A DNA stretch of 13,908 bases from JBLHKE01 sp047619485 (GTDB lineage: Bacteria > Verrucomicrobiota > Verrucomicrobiia > Verrucomicrobiales > DEV007), in assembly GCA_047619485.1 (NCBI GenBank), contig JBLHKE010000118.1:1-13908 (forward strand), given 5' to 3'. Position 1 is the first letter of the stretch, and the number at the start of each line of letters is the position of its first letter. Below, piece by piece: positions 1 to 6,619 of this stretch. The notes beneath the pieces were generated by a model. It had not been told where the DNA came from. It searched no databases and saw nothing but the letters and a program-made list of their open reading frames with translations. The position numbers were made by a program, and so were the translations under genes.

Positions 1-98
1 AGGCGGATCAGCCGTCCAAGGGGCATTCGTTTAGAGTTCATGGAGGAAGGTGGGATCAGTATGAAGCTGAACCCATGCCAAAAAGCATAGCTGATCTA

Positions 99-263
99 CT
101 AAGGGGTTGTCAGGAAATAAGTCATACAAAGATGCGCAGGAATTTTAGCCAGCACCAAGGCAGATTTCAGCGATGATAGCGGGCTATTTGAGTTGGAAGC
201 TAACGCGGGTGATGGCCAAAATAACCAGCCGATTGTAGGAGATATTTACTGACAAGCGCTAAG
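99..263. repeat. Symmetric fold-back (MITE-like) element
   Basis: The two halves of this 165-nt stretch are imperfect inverted repeats around one centre at base 181. The ends are CTAAGGGGTTGTCAG (99-113) and its partner CTGACAAGCGCTAAG (249-263), pairing at 12 of 15 positions. The similarity continues inward: GGAAATA against TATTTAC, then AATTTTAGCCAGCACC (141-156) against GGTGATGGCCAAAATA. The apex is ATAGC-GG-GCTAT (176-187). There is no coding capacity. The left 22 nt recur with 3 mismatches at 8905-8926 in inverted orientation, so this is a dispersed repeat rather than a chance hairpin. A non-autonomous transposable element (MITE) is my preferred reading. No clear target-site duplication was found, and a structured RNA is an alternative. 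Confidence 0.6.
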
Positions 264-292
264 GGCGGCAAGACCATGATTTTCAGCGGATA

Positions 293-322
293 GCCGATCG
301 GTACCGAGTTTCGGCGGTTTTT
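293..322 (+). terminator. Possible plus-strand hairpin and T-run
   Basis: GCCGA (293-297) pairs with TCGGC (311-315) around a loop that itself contains the palindrome TCGGTACCGA. A GG and then TTTTT (318-322) follow. This resembles a weak intrinsic terminator reading rightwards. No plus-strand gene is identified upstream in the window, so its role is uncertain. Confidence 0.25.
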
Positions 323-341
323 CACAACTGGTAAGAGGTAA

Positions 342-376
342 TAAAAAGCCCCACTGCCTGATTGGCAGTGGGGCTT
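342..376 (-). terminator. Intrinsic terminator of the hsp20 pair
   Basis: A perfect 13-bp stem, AAGCCCCACTGCC (346-358) with GGCAGTGGGGCTT (364-376), encloses a 5-nt loop. On the minus strand the stem is followed at once by a T-rich tract (GGGGCTTTTTATTA). It lies 38 nt past the stop codon of the second heat-shock gene, as expected for the rho-independent end of that transcript. Confidence 0.9.
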
Positions 377-413
377 ACTTGTTCGTGTTGGAATGGCTCG
401 ACGCTTGGACTTG

Positions 414-815
414 TTAGCTCACCTCGATCGCGCGAGGCTTCTCGGCTTCGCGGATAGGTAGGGTTAGGTGCAGGATGCCGTCCTCCACGTTGGCTCCGAT
501 CGCACTTGGATCGACCTTTTCTGGAACTCGAACTTCGAGTCGATAGTTGCTTCGGTTCAGTTCGCGGCGGAGCGGCTTCCAGCTCTTGTCGGGCTGGTCG
601 TTGCGGGTCGCGTTCAGCGTCAGCAGATCATTTTCGACCGTGAGGTGGACGCTGGATTTGTTGCAACCAGGCACGTAGACCCGCAAGCGGAAGGCCTCTT
701 CGTTGCGATCGATTTCGTAGTGGGGGCGAACCCAAGCTTCGGATGTGACGTTTTCAGTGTTTGCCGGCGTGGAGCAGCAAGTCTCCTCGATGCAGGTAGA
801 TGTTTCGTTGTTCAT
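414..815 (-). CDS. Small heat-shock protein (Hsp20 family), Cys-rich N-terminus
   Basis: This 133-residue protein is an ATP-independent cytoplasmic holdase that would bind unfolding proteins. The alpha-crystallin domain spans about residues 28-125, with the conserved N-V-E-D-G-I-L-H-L-T-L-P strand near its end. A C-terminal I-E-V (130-132) matches the I-x-I/V motif that docks subunits into oligomers. The N-terminal arm is short and unusual, with Cys at 8, 13 and 14 (TCIEETCC) and a further Cys at 51. It is the second gene of a tandem pair: a related Hsp20 gene ends 42 nt upstream and the strong terminator at 342-376 follows. The ATG start has no clear ribosome binding site (leader AGAAATCAGAATC). 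The family assignment is secure, but substrate range and any redox role are not known. Confidence 0.9.
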   Translation of the reverse strand: MNNETSTCIEETCCSTPANTENVTSEAWVRPHYEIDRNEEAFRLRVYVPGCNKSSVHLTVENDLLTLNATRNDQPDKSWKPLRRELNRSNYRLEVRVPEKVDPSAIGANVEDGILHLTLPIREAEKPRAIEVS

Positions 816-857
816 GATTCTGATTTCTGGTTTGGTTTGAATTTGGATCTGTCCGAG

Positions 858-1289
858 TTACTCGACGGTGATTTCGCGTGGCTTGACTTCCTCGGCCTTC
901 GGCAGGCTGACGGTTAGGACGCCGTCTTCGAGCTTGGCCGAAACGTCCGCTTCGCCGATCTTGTCGGGCAGGGGAACTGAGCGATTCAATGGGAAGTTCT
1001 TGCGCCCCTCTGAGGTCTCTTTCGAGATGGTGGCGGAGACCACGAGTGTTCCTTCCACGAGTTCGAGTTTGATGTCGGACTTGCTGACGCCTGGGAGTTC
1101 GAGCCGCACGTGGTAGTGATGCTCGTCCTCGAAGAGATCAGCGTGTGGTGTGTTTTTCGTGGAGCCAGCACTCGGATTGGCGAAGGCACCGCCAAGGTCT
1201 TCGAGGCCATCGAAGGCATCTTGGATCAGACGGCTGAGGCCAGAGCCAAGGCCGAACTGGTTTGGGTAATTGAATCGATTGGATTTCAT
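858..1289 (-). CDS. Small heat-shock protein (Hsp20 family)
   Basis: This is a 143-residue small heat-shock protein and the first gene of the pair. A hydrophobic N-terminal arm (residues 1-45, with FGLGSGLSRLIQDAF) precedes the alpha-crystallin domain at about 48-135. The domain includes HVRLELPGVSKSDIKLEL and the signature AKLEDGVLTVSLP near residues 118-130. The C-terminus carries I-T-V (140-142), the oligomerisation motif. The layout is classic IbpA/Hsp16-like. The ATG has no Shine-Dalgarno sequence and the leader is A-rich (ACTACGAAACACT). A TTGACA box about 140 nt upstream may be the promoter of the pair. No CIRCE operator was found, and the promoter does not fit sigma-32 spacing, so the mode of heat induction is not visible. 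Confidence 0.93.
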   Translation of the reverse strand: MKSNRFNYPNQFGLGSGLSRLIQDAFDGLEDLGGAFANPSAGSTKNTPHADLFEDEHHYHVRLELPGVSKSDIKLELVEGTLVVSATISKETSEGRKNFPLNRSVPLPDKIGEADVSAKLEDGVLTVSLPKAEEVKPREITVE

Positions 1290-1408
1290 AGTGTTTCGTA
1301 GTGTTTAGATTTGGATTGAACTCAGCTTTGTTAGCTGCAAGTGGCGTGCCAAACGGTTTCTGTGTAATGTAATCCATTGATGCTTTGTTGGTTGTGTGAT
1401 TTCAGATA

Positions 1409-1436
1409 ATTTTGTATGGCGGAAAGATGGTGTCAA
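1409..1436 (-). promoter_or_regulatory. Candidate sigma-70-type promoter for the hsp20 pair
   Basis: On the minus strand a perfect TTGACA (1436-1431) is followed after 16 nt by CAAAAT (1414-1409), which matches TATAAT at 4 of 6 positions. It lies about 120-150 nt upstream of the first Hsp20 start, in the only intergenic space before it, and just past the bamA terminator. A CGCCATAC stretch recalls the sigma-32 -10 box, but it lies too close to TTGAC for that class. Confidence 0.4.
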
Positions 1437-1508
1437 TGTGACGCATCCGGATACCAGTCTGTCGATGTTTGGTGCCAAATTGACGCAGCTCCTGCTATGG
1501 GCACACAC

Positions 1509-1540
1509 AAAAAAGGGGAGGATCTTGCGATCCTCCCCTT
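1509..1540 (-). terminator. Intrinsic terminator of bamA
   Basis: AAGGGGAGGATC (1513-1524) pairs perfectly with GATCCTCCCCTT (1529-1540) around a TTGC loop. On the minus strand the 12-bp stem runs into a T6 tract (complement of A 1509-1514). It lies 29 nt past the bamA stop codon and separates bamA from the heat-shock genes read in the same direction. Confidence 0.92.
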
Positions 1541-1569
1541 GATGGAAATTTGCTTAAACTAGGCTTCGT

Positions 1570-3879
1570 CTAGAAGTTCCAGCCCATTTGGAAGTTGAAC
1601 TTGCCGCCCGATCCGGTGAACTCGTCGGTCTTGAGTGGGTAGCCGTAGTCGAGGCGGATTGGCGCACCTGGCAGGATGAAGAGGCGCACGCCAATTCCAA
1701 CATCGCTGTAGACGTCATCCACATCCCAAGCGCTGGCACTGACCGTGCCGACATCGTAGAAGGTCGCGACACGGACTTTCTCCCCGAGGTTGCCGGGGAG
1801 CGGCGTAGATACTTCAGCAGCGAGGTAGGCGGAGGTTTGGCCACCGAGTGGCTCGCCGTCCTCGTCCTTGGTCGAGCCCGCTTCGCGGTAGTCGTAGCCG
1901 CGCAGGTTGCGGGCGCCGCCTAAGAACTCACGCTTGAAGATTGGGATGTCATCGCTGCCGTCGATGGTGCGGAAGATACCCTCTAGGCTGAAGATGGTGT
2001 CGAGCGGCCCAGTGTAGTAAGTCGCGCCGCCAATCTCGAAGGCGTAGGTCTGGACGTCACCGCCGACTCCAAACTCAGCACCAGTGGTGAATTTGTAACC
2101 GGTGCGTGGGAGCGTGAAGCTGTCGCGAGTATCGACGGTGTATTCGAGGAACAGCTGGCTGTCAACGAAGTCACCTTCCTCGGATTGGATCGCCTCTGAG
2201 GCGTCGCTATCGATATTATGAATCTTGGCGAAGTCGAGGCGGTAGCCGAGCTTACCGAAAGAGTGCTCGCCGAGTGGCTTGCGCAAGCTGATCTCACCGC
2301 CAGCGTGGCGCTCGTCATAGAGGTCGGAGTTGTAAAAGATATCGCGGTAGAATACGCCAGTGGAAAGGGCGAGCTTCTTGTCGAAGAGCCATGGCTCAGT
2401 GAAGTCGACGGAGAAGTCGCGACGGCGTGTGCCGTATTTGAGGCTCATGCGGAACTTCTGCCCAGCACCGGTGAATTTCGGCCATCCCTTGATGTCGAAG
2501 TTGGTCTGGATGATGTCGACAAAGCCGACGATGCTGTCGATCGAGCTGAAGCCGGCACCGAAGTTGACGGTGCCGGTCGGCTTCTCGACGACCGAGATGC
2601 GAATGTCCTTGAAACCGTTCTCGGCGGAGTCGGTAGGGCTGACCTCTACGCGAGAAAAGTTTGGCAGCTGGCGAAGGCGAGCGGCTGAGGCCTCGAGCAG
2701 CGAGGTGTTGAAAGGCTCGCCCGGGAGGATGGCCAGTTCGCGGCGGATGACGCGGTCCTGAGTCTTCTCGTTGCCGATGACGTTGATCTCTCCGACGGTC
2801 GAGGCGGTTCCTTCAAAGATCGAATACTCGATGTTCAGGGCGTTGGTGCCAGCGCTTGTAAGTTGTGGCAAGACGTTGAGGTCGGCGTAGCCCTTGCGGC
2901 CGTAATATTTGCGTAGGAACTTGATGTCCTCGCGCACTGCCATGGCGGAGTAGGGCATGCCCGCCTGCATCTGGAGGCGGGAGACGATGCTGTCTTGGGA
3001 GATCGCGTTGGTTCCGCTGACGCTGACGCTGGAGACGCTGTGCTGAGCACCCTCGCTGATAATGATAATCAAATCGACATGATCAGCCTTGTCGGTCGGG
3101 CGGCGATCCATATCCATGACTCGGGCGTTCACGTAACCCTCGTTGCGGTAGTGGTCTTCGATCGCGAGCACATCGTCCTCGAGCGTCTGGTTATCGATCT
3201 TGCCGCTCTTACCGAAAAGCCTGAGTAGCTTGCGCTCTTTCAACTTCATTTTAGAGGTGAGCTCGGCGGTGCTGAACACGCTGTTCCCCTCGAAAGCGAT
3301 CGAGTCGAGAATTGTGCGCTGACCTTCATCGATCGAGAACGTGATACGCGAGTAGCCATCGTCGCCTGAGTCGACTCTGTAAGAGACGTCGACGGTCGAG
3401 TAGCCTTCTTTGGAATACATTTTGAGGATATCTTCCCGAGCCTGTTGGAGCTTCAGGTCGTCCCATAACTCGTTTGCCATGAGTTCGATCTTGTTGCGCA
3501 GCTTCTTAGAGGAGATGGCCGAGTTGCCGATGAAGAGGATTTCACGGAGCTTGGCGCGTGCCTCGATCATGACGATGAGGCGCATGCCACCGGAGTAGGG
3601 TTCCTGAAGGAAGTTGACGTTCTCGACTAGGTTGCTTTCGTAAAGTCGCTTAAGATCTTCATCGAGCACGGCGGTGTCGAGCGAATCACCAACCTTAGTC
3701 TTCATGTTCGCGAGCACGGCGCCTTCGGAGACGCGGGCGCCACCGATGTATTGAACATCGATGTCTTTAATAACCTGAGCACCTGCCATCGAGGCAAATC
3801 CGAGGGTGATGATCGTTGCGAGCAATGAGATCGCTCGGTGGAACGTGGCTCTTTGAGAAAGCGCGGTTTGCTTGGTCAT
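1570..3879 (-). CDS. bamA: Outer membrane protein assembly factor BamA
   Basis: BamA is the essential Omp85-family core of the complex that inserts beta-barrel proteins into the outer membrane. The 769 residues match the family's usual 750-800. A signal peptide occupies residues 1-34, probably cleaved after A-G-A. Five POTRA domains follow at about 35-102, 103-185, 186-276, 277-360 and 361-436. Each starts with a beta-strand and a G-N-x-x-I-type turn such as FIGNSAIS, FEGNSVFS and VIGNEKTQ. The C-terminal barrel (about 437-769) contains the L6-loop motif L-R-G-Y (659-662) and ends in aromatic Phe, as expected for an Omp85 signature. The gene stands alone between a divergent ruvB and its own terminator. 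The usual neighbours skp, lpxD and rseP are absent from the window. The ATG start places the signal peptide correctly. Confidence 0.97.
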   Translation of the reverse strand: MTKQTALSQRATFHRAISLLATIITLGFASMAGAQVIKDIDVQYIGGARVSEGAVLANMKTKVGDSLDTAVLDEDLKRLYESNLVENVNFLQEPYSGGMRLIVMIEARAKLREILFIGNSAISSKKLRNKIELMANELWDDLKLQQAREDILKMYSKEGYSTVDVSYRVDSGDDGYSRITFSIDEGQRTILDSIAFEGNSVFSTAELTSKMKLKERKLLRLFGKSGKIDNQTLEDDVLAIEDHYRNEGYVNARVMDMDRRPTDKADHVDLIIIISEGAQHSVSSVSVSGTNAISQDSIVSRLQMQAGMPYSAMAVREDIKFLRKYYGRKGYADLNVLPQLTSAGTNALNIEYSIFEGTASTVGEINVIGNEKTQDRVIRRELAILPGEPFNTSLLEASAARLRQLPNFSRVEVSPTDSAENGFKDIRISVVEKPTGTVNFGAGFSSIDSIVGFVDIIQTNFDIKGWPKFTGAGQKFRMSLKYGTRRRDFSVDFTEPWLFDKKLALSTGVFYRDIFYNSDLYDERHAGGEISLRKPLGEHSFGKLGYRLDFAKIHNIDSDASEAIQSEEGDFVDSQLFLEYTVDTRDSFTLPRTGYKFTTGAEFGVGGDVQTYAFEIGGATYYTGPLDTIFSLEGIFRTIDGSDDIPIFKREFLGGARNLRGYDYREAGSTKDEDGEPLGGQTSAYLAAEVSTPLPGNLGEKVRVATFYDVGTVSASAWDVDDVYSDVGIGVRLFILPGAPIRLDYGYPLKTDEFTGSGGKFNFQMGWNF

Positions 3880-4343
3880 TCTGGCTGGTTTCGTTCTTCT
3901 GAAATGGTTAGTTACGGATCGCGGAGCATATCAATAAATGCTAAAATGTCCCCCGATTTTTTGCTGTTGAGCAAGACACAAATTTAAAGCAACTAGCTGA
4001 ATCAGTCGTTTTTAAGATACCTTAAATATCGAAATAACTTATCAATCAGCGATGCTTAGAAAAATATTCTACCACCCTAACGCAATCTTGTTCCCAATGT
4101 AAAGGGATTAGGCGGGATATTCTGATGAAAACTTATCACTTTCAAGCTTAAAAATAAGTGTTTTTCGGAATTTCCAGAACAAAGCGTGATGGTTATTTGT
4201 CTGAGTGGAGTGCGCGGGTCTTTCTGGACAATTAGTTAAGATGGGTTAAGTTTTTAAACTCCCTCGGCTCTCCGGTCGAAAAATCCACCCTATAGTGGGA
4301 GTAATGTCTACTGAACCGGGCGATTTTATAAATTTTTGAAACA
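3880..4343. other. AT-rich divergent spacer between bamA and ruvB
   Basis: This 464-nt non-coding region is markedly AT-richer than the flanking genes and must carry the promoters of both bamA (leftwards) and ruvB (rightwards). I found no open frame of note other than an 11-codon one at 4304-4339 next to ruvB. No strong sigma-70 box pair is visible for bamA. Several TTAA/TTTAAA-rich stretches occur (around 3980-4030 and 4140-4170), but none could be tied to a known regulator. Confidence 0.6.
4291..4296 (+). promoter_or_regulatory. ruvB: Possible -10 element for ruvB
   Basis: TATAGT matches the TATAAT consensus at 5 of 6 positions and lies 48 nt before the ruvB TTG. A transcript from it would start near 4303, giving a leader of about 40 nt. 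No convincing -35 box stands 16-18 nt upstream, so this is only a candidate. Confidence 0.25.
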
Positions 4344-5396
4344 TTGAAAGAAAACTTTTACAGCGAGACGACGGCAGAGCCCGAGACGCCATTTGATGTT
4401 TCGTTGCGCCCGCCAGCGTTTAGCGAATTCACCGGCCAAGATAAAATTAAGGAACGACTCCTCCTGATGGTGGAGGCGGCGAGGCAGCGTGGTGATGTCT
4501 TGGGCCACAATTTGCTCTGTGGGCCACCCGGGCTCGGGAAAACGACGCTCGCACACATTATTTCAAATGCGATGGATTCGAAAATCCACTGCACTTCCGG
4601 TCCGCAGATCGAGAAGGCGGGGGACTTGGCTGGGATTCTGACCAAGCTCGATCGTGGTGATGTGCTCTTCATCGATGAGATCCACCGACTCCACCCGACC
4701 ATCGAGGAATACATGTATCCGGCGATGGAGGATTATAAGTTGGATATCATCATCGATAGCGGACCGAACGCGCGCAGTATCCAGCTCTCGCTGCCGAAGT
4801 TCACGCTGATCGGGGCGACCACCCGAGCTGGGATGTTGACCGCGCCGTTGCGCTCGCGCTTCGTGATGACCAATCGTCTCGACTATTATAATGCAGAGGA
4901 ACTGACGGAGATCGTGGTGCGATCGGCTGGGCTGATCGATATCGAGATCGAGCAGGCTGGTGCGTTTGAAATTGCCTCGCGCTCGCGTGGCACGCCGCGT
5001 GTGGCGAATGCGCTGCTGCGCTGGGTGCGCGATTTTGCCCAGGTGAGGGCGGACAATATTGTGACAGCCGAGGTCGCGGACAAGGCTCTGGAGATGATTG
5101 ACATCGATTCGGATGGTCTCGACGAGATGGACAAGCGCCTGCTGGAGGCGATGATTTTCAAGTTTGACGGTGGGCCGGTGGGTTTGAACTCGCTGAGTGT
5201 CGCGGTGGGGGAGGATGCGTCCACCATCGAGGAGGTCTACGAGCCGTACCTGATCATGCAGGGTCTGTTTAGTCGAACCCCGCGGGGAAGGATCGCCATG
5301 CCGCGCGCCTACGCGAAGATGGAGGCTGAGGTGCCGAAACGTTTGAAAGATGAATTGGGCGGCTCCGATCAGGAGGAGTTGCCGCTCGATGAGTGA
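4344..5396 (+). CDS. ruvB: Holliday junction branch migration ATPase RuvB
   Basis: RuvB is the hexameric AAA+ motor that, with RuvA, drives branch migration of Holliday junctions in recombinational repair. The protein has 350 residues, normal for the family. Walker A is GPPGLGKTT (60-68) and Walker B is LFIDEIH (108-114). Sensor 1 is GATTRAG (157-163), the arginine-finger segment is LRSRF (169-173) and sensor 2 is GTPRVANALLRWVRD (216-230). The winged-helix domain ends with TPRGRIA (312-318). The frame opens at a TTG with no Shine-Dalgarno sequence. An in-frame stop at 4329-4331 rules out a long extension, and the TTG is needed to keep the ENFYS leader before FDVSLRPP. An 11-codon frame in another register ends 4 nt before it. 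Neither ruvA nor ruvC is adjacent. A membrane-protein gene follows after 45 nt and may be co-transcribed. Confidence 0.96.
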   Translation: MKENFYSETTAEPETPFDVSLRPPAFSEFTGQDKIKERLLLMVEAARQRGDVLGHNLLCGPPGLGKTTLAHIISNAMDSKIHCTSGPQIEKAGDLAGILTKLDRGDVLFIDEIHRLHPTIEEYMYPAMEDYKLDIIIDSGPNARSIQLSLPKFTLIGATTRAGMLTAPLRSRFVMTNRLDYYNAEELTEIVVRSAGLIDIEIEQAGAFEIASRSRGTPRVANALLRWVRDFAQVRADNIVTAEVADKALEMIDIDSDGLDEMDKRLLEAMIFKFDGGPVGLNSLSVAVGEDASTIEEVYEPYLIMQGLFSRTPRGRIAMPRAYAKMEAEVPKRLKDELGGSDQEELPLDE

Positions 5397-5441
5397 TCGG
5401 TCGTGCTGGGAGTGATTTAAAATCGATAGAAAGAAAAAGCC

Positions 5442-6071
5442 ATGCTGAGAGAATTTACGCACCTAACCGAAAAGTTGAGCGACCCGGAATACCTGCATTT
5501 ATTGCTGGAGCCGATCATGATCTGGGGGCTGGGGATCGGAGTGATCGCCTTCCTGTTATCGTTCCTTTTCGGAGAGCGTAAGATGCAGTTGGTCGCGCTG
5601 ATAGTGATCATCGTGTCGGCGATGGCTGTGGTGCCATACCTGCAGCAGCGCAAAAAGGCCGACGAGCGGGTGGTTAAGCTGCGGGGCGACGTGAAGGAGA
5701 TGATCGAGGAGAGCACCGAGCGGCGGCGGGATTCGCGTGGTGCTTATCTGGTGGTCGCGGCGTTGGCGGGGTTGACGATTTTGATGGGAGCCCACAAGGG
5801 CAAGCCGGGCTTGCTGGCCGGCGTGGCGACTGCGGCTGCTGGTGCGGTGGTGGTGGTGCACGGCGCCTGGCTCCATCTGAAAGATGCGGAGATCTATCAC
5901 CCGAACATCCGCGTGGCGGAAATCGTGAAGGGTGAGGCGGAGAGGTCTCCGAAGAAAGAGAAGAGGGGCAAGCCGCCGGCCGAGCAGGCTGGCGAGGGGC
6001 AGACAAGCCAGGTGTCAAACTGGTCAGCGCGACCGGTTGAGCGACGTGTTAAAGCGGCGCGACCACGGTAG
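5442..6071 (+). CDS. Uncharacterised four-helix inner-membrane protein
   Basis: I do not recognise this 209-residue protein. It has two predicted transmembrane hairpins: helices at about 22-43 and 48-66, then 101-117 and 123-146. Between them lies a strongly charged segment (67-100, rich in K, R and E) that may form a short helix. After the last helix a hydrophilic tail (147-209) becomes low-complexity and basic (KKEKRGKPP). The positive-inside rule puts the charged loop and tail in the cytoplasm. There is no signal-peptidase site or enzymatic motif. The ATG has a purine-rich leader (AGAAAGAAAAAGCC), the best in the window. It starts 45 nt after ruvB and is probably read with it. The gene ends before a hairpin at 6093-6113. 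It is probably a real gene because its composition is coherent, but its function is unknown. Confidence 0.75.
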   Translation: MLREFTHLTEKLSDPEYLHLLLEPIMIWGLGIGVIAFLLSFLFGERKMQLVALIVIIVSAMAVVPYLQQRKKADERVVKLRGDVKEMIEESTERRRDSRGAYLVVAALAGLTILMGAHKGKPGLLAGVATAAAGAVVVVHGAWLHLKDAEIYHPNIRVAEIVKGEAERSPKKEKRGKPPAEQAGEGQTSQVSNWSARPVERRVKAARPR

Positions 6072-6092
6072 CTGGCTGTTGTAGGGCGCGTC

Positions 6093-6113
6093 GCACGGAG
6101 TTGCGCTCCGTGC
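6093..6113. repeat. CACGGAGT-type palindromic hairpin, copy 1
   Basis: GCACGGAG (6093-6100) pairs perfectly with CTCCGTGC (6106-6113) around TTGCG. It lies 21 nt after the stop of the membrane-protein gene and 23 nt before the stop of the convergent cyclotransferase gene. The same hairpin occurs at 8808-8826 and 8982-9000. No T-run follows on either strand, so it is not a canonical intrinsic terminator. A REP-like dispersed repeat acting as a 3'-end stabiliser or bidirectional terminator is plausible. Confidence 0.7.
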
Positions 6114-6136
6114 TATCGGGTAAATCGGCGCAGTGC

Positions 6137-6541
6137 TCAGGAGAAATTACGCCCCAGAAATCCGTCGAGGTGTTCTCGGGAGAAGGTCTCGAGGCTCCAC
6201 TTTTCGTCCGAGAGGAGGTCTGCTCCCGACGGCGGGACGACGTAGGCTTCGCATTGAACTTCTTCGCCTTGGGCGTTCACTGCAATGACCGGCTGGCGGA
6301 TGTAGAAGTCGGACTCGAACTCATTGAGTGCCTCCAGGGTTCCGGCATCGATCTCACGATAGATCGATCCGTCTACGGTTTGCGATCGTTCGCCGGTTGG
6401 CAGGATGCCGGGGAAGGTCGCGCCCGCGACTGTCCGACGGATGAAGCTGTGAATGGTTCCTGGTTCCGAGGGGGTTGAGTGCCCGGTGACGGCTTCCCAT
6501 ACTTCAGGCAGAATCAATGATCCGTAGGCGAATAGGTTCAT
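6137..6541 (-). CDS. Gamma-glutamylcyclotransferase-like (AIG2/GGACT fold) protein
   Basis: This is a small cytoplasmic protein of the gamma-glutamylcyclotransferase-like superfamily. Members release 5-oxoproline from gamma-glutamyl amines or amino acids. The start is set at the ATG of M-N-L-F-A-Y-G-S-L, giving 134 residues. The frame also extends upstream to a TTG at 6595, but that adds 18 residues before the first strand that the family lacks. The substrate-loop signature Y-G-S-L is at residues 6-9. The likely catalytic glutamate is E76, in L-N-E-F-E-S-D-F-Y, the position of the general acid/base in AIG2-type enzymes. It is divergent from recD2 (78 nt between starts) and convergent with the membrane-protein gene. 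The actual substrate cannot be told from sequence. No ribosome binding site is visible. Confidence 0.82.
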   Translation of the reverse strand: MNLFAYGSLILPEVWEAVTGHSTPSEPGTIHSFIRRTVAGATFPGILPTGERSQTVDGSIYREIDAGTLEALNEFESDFYIRQPVIAVNAQGEEVQCEAYVVPPSGADLLSDEKWSLETFSREHLDGFLGRNFS

Positions 6542-6619
6542 GGATTTGAAGTTAGCGAAGGGGTGATTTGCTCGCAAGGCGGAATTGGATTCCAATTGGA
6601 TCCCTGGCCGGGGTAGCTT

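Larger units (their letters stand above)
1..345. other. Left-edge intergenic region without a recognisable gene
   Basis: No convincing gene is visible in the first 413 bases. Frame 1 of the plus strand is open from base 1 to a TAG at 88-90 (29 codons). That could be the tail of a gene entering from the left, but I recognise no family, and an open run this short is common by chance. The stretch holds the fold-back repeat at 99-263 and a possible plus-strand hairpin at 293-322. The intrinsic terminator of the heat-shock gene pair follows. Confidence 0.5.

Noticed and set aside
1..90. Possible C-terminal fragment of a gene entering from the left
   Set aside because: Only 29 codons without a stop, no recognised motif, and a substantial likelihood of occurring by chance. 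It is mentioned in the region description only.
259..265. CTAAGGG at 99-105 and 259-265 as a target-site duplication of the fold-back element
   Set aside because: The left CTAAG also occurs in the solo end at 8905-8926, and both CTAAG pentamers fit the same symmetry centre. They are more likely part of the inverted repeat than a duplication of target DNA.
1409..1436. Sigma-32-type heat-shock promoter for the hsp20 pair
   Set aside because: CGCCATAC resembles the -10 box, but the spacing to TTGAC is about 10 nt rather than 13-15 nt. No CIRCE repeat is present either.
4563..5462. 299-codon open frame on the minus strand
   Set aside because: It is antisense to ruvB, rich in His and Arg and without recognisable domains. 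It is a shadow frame.
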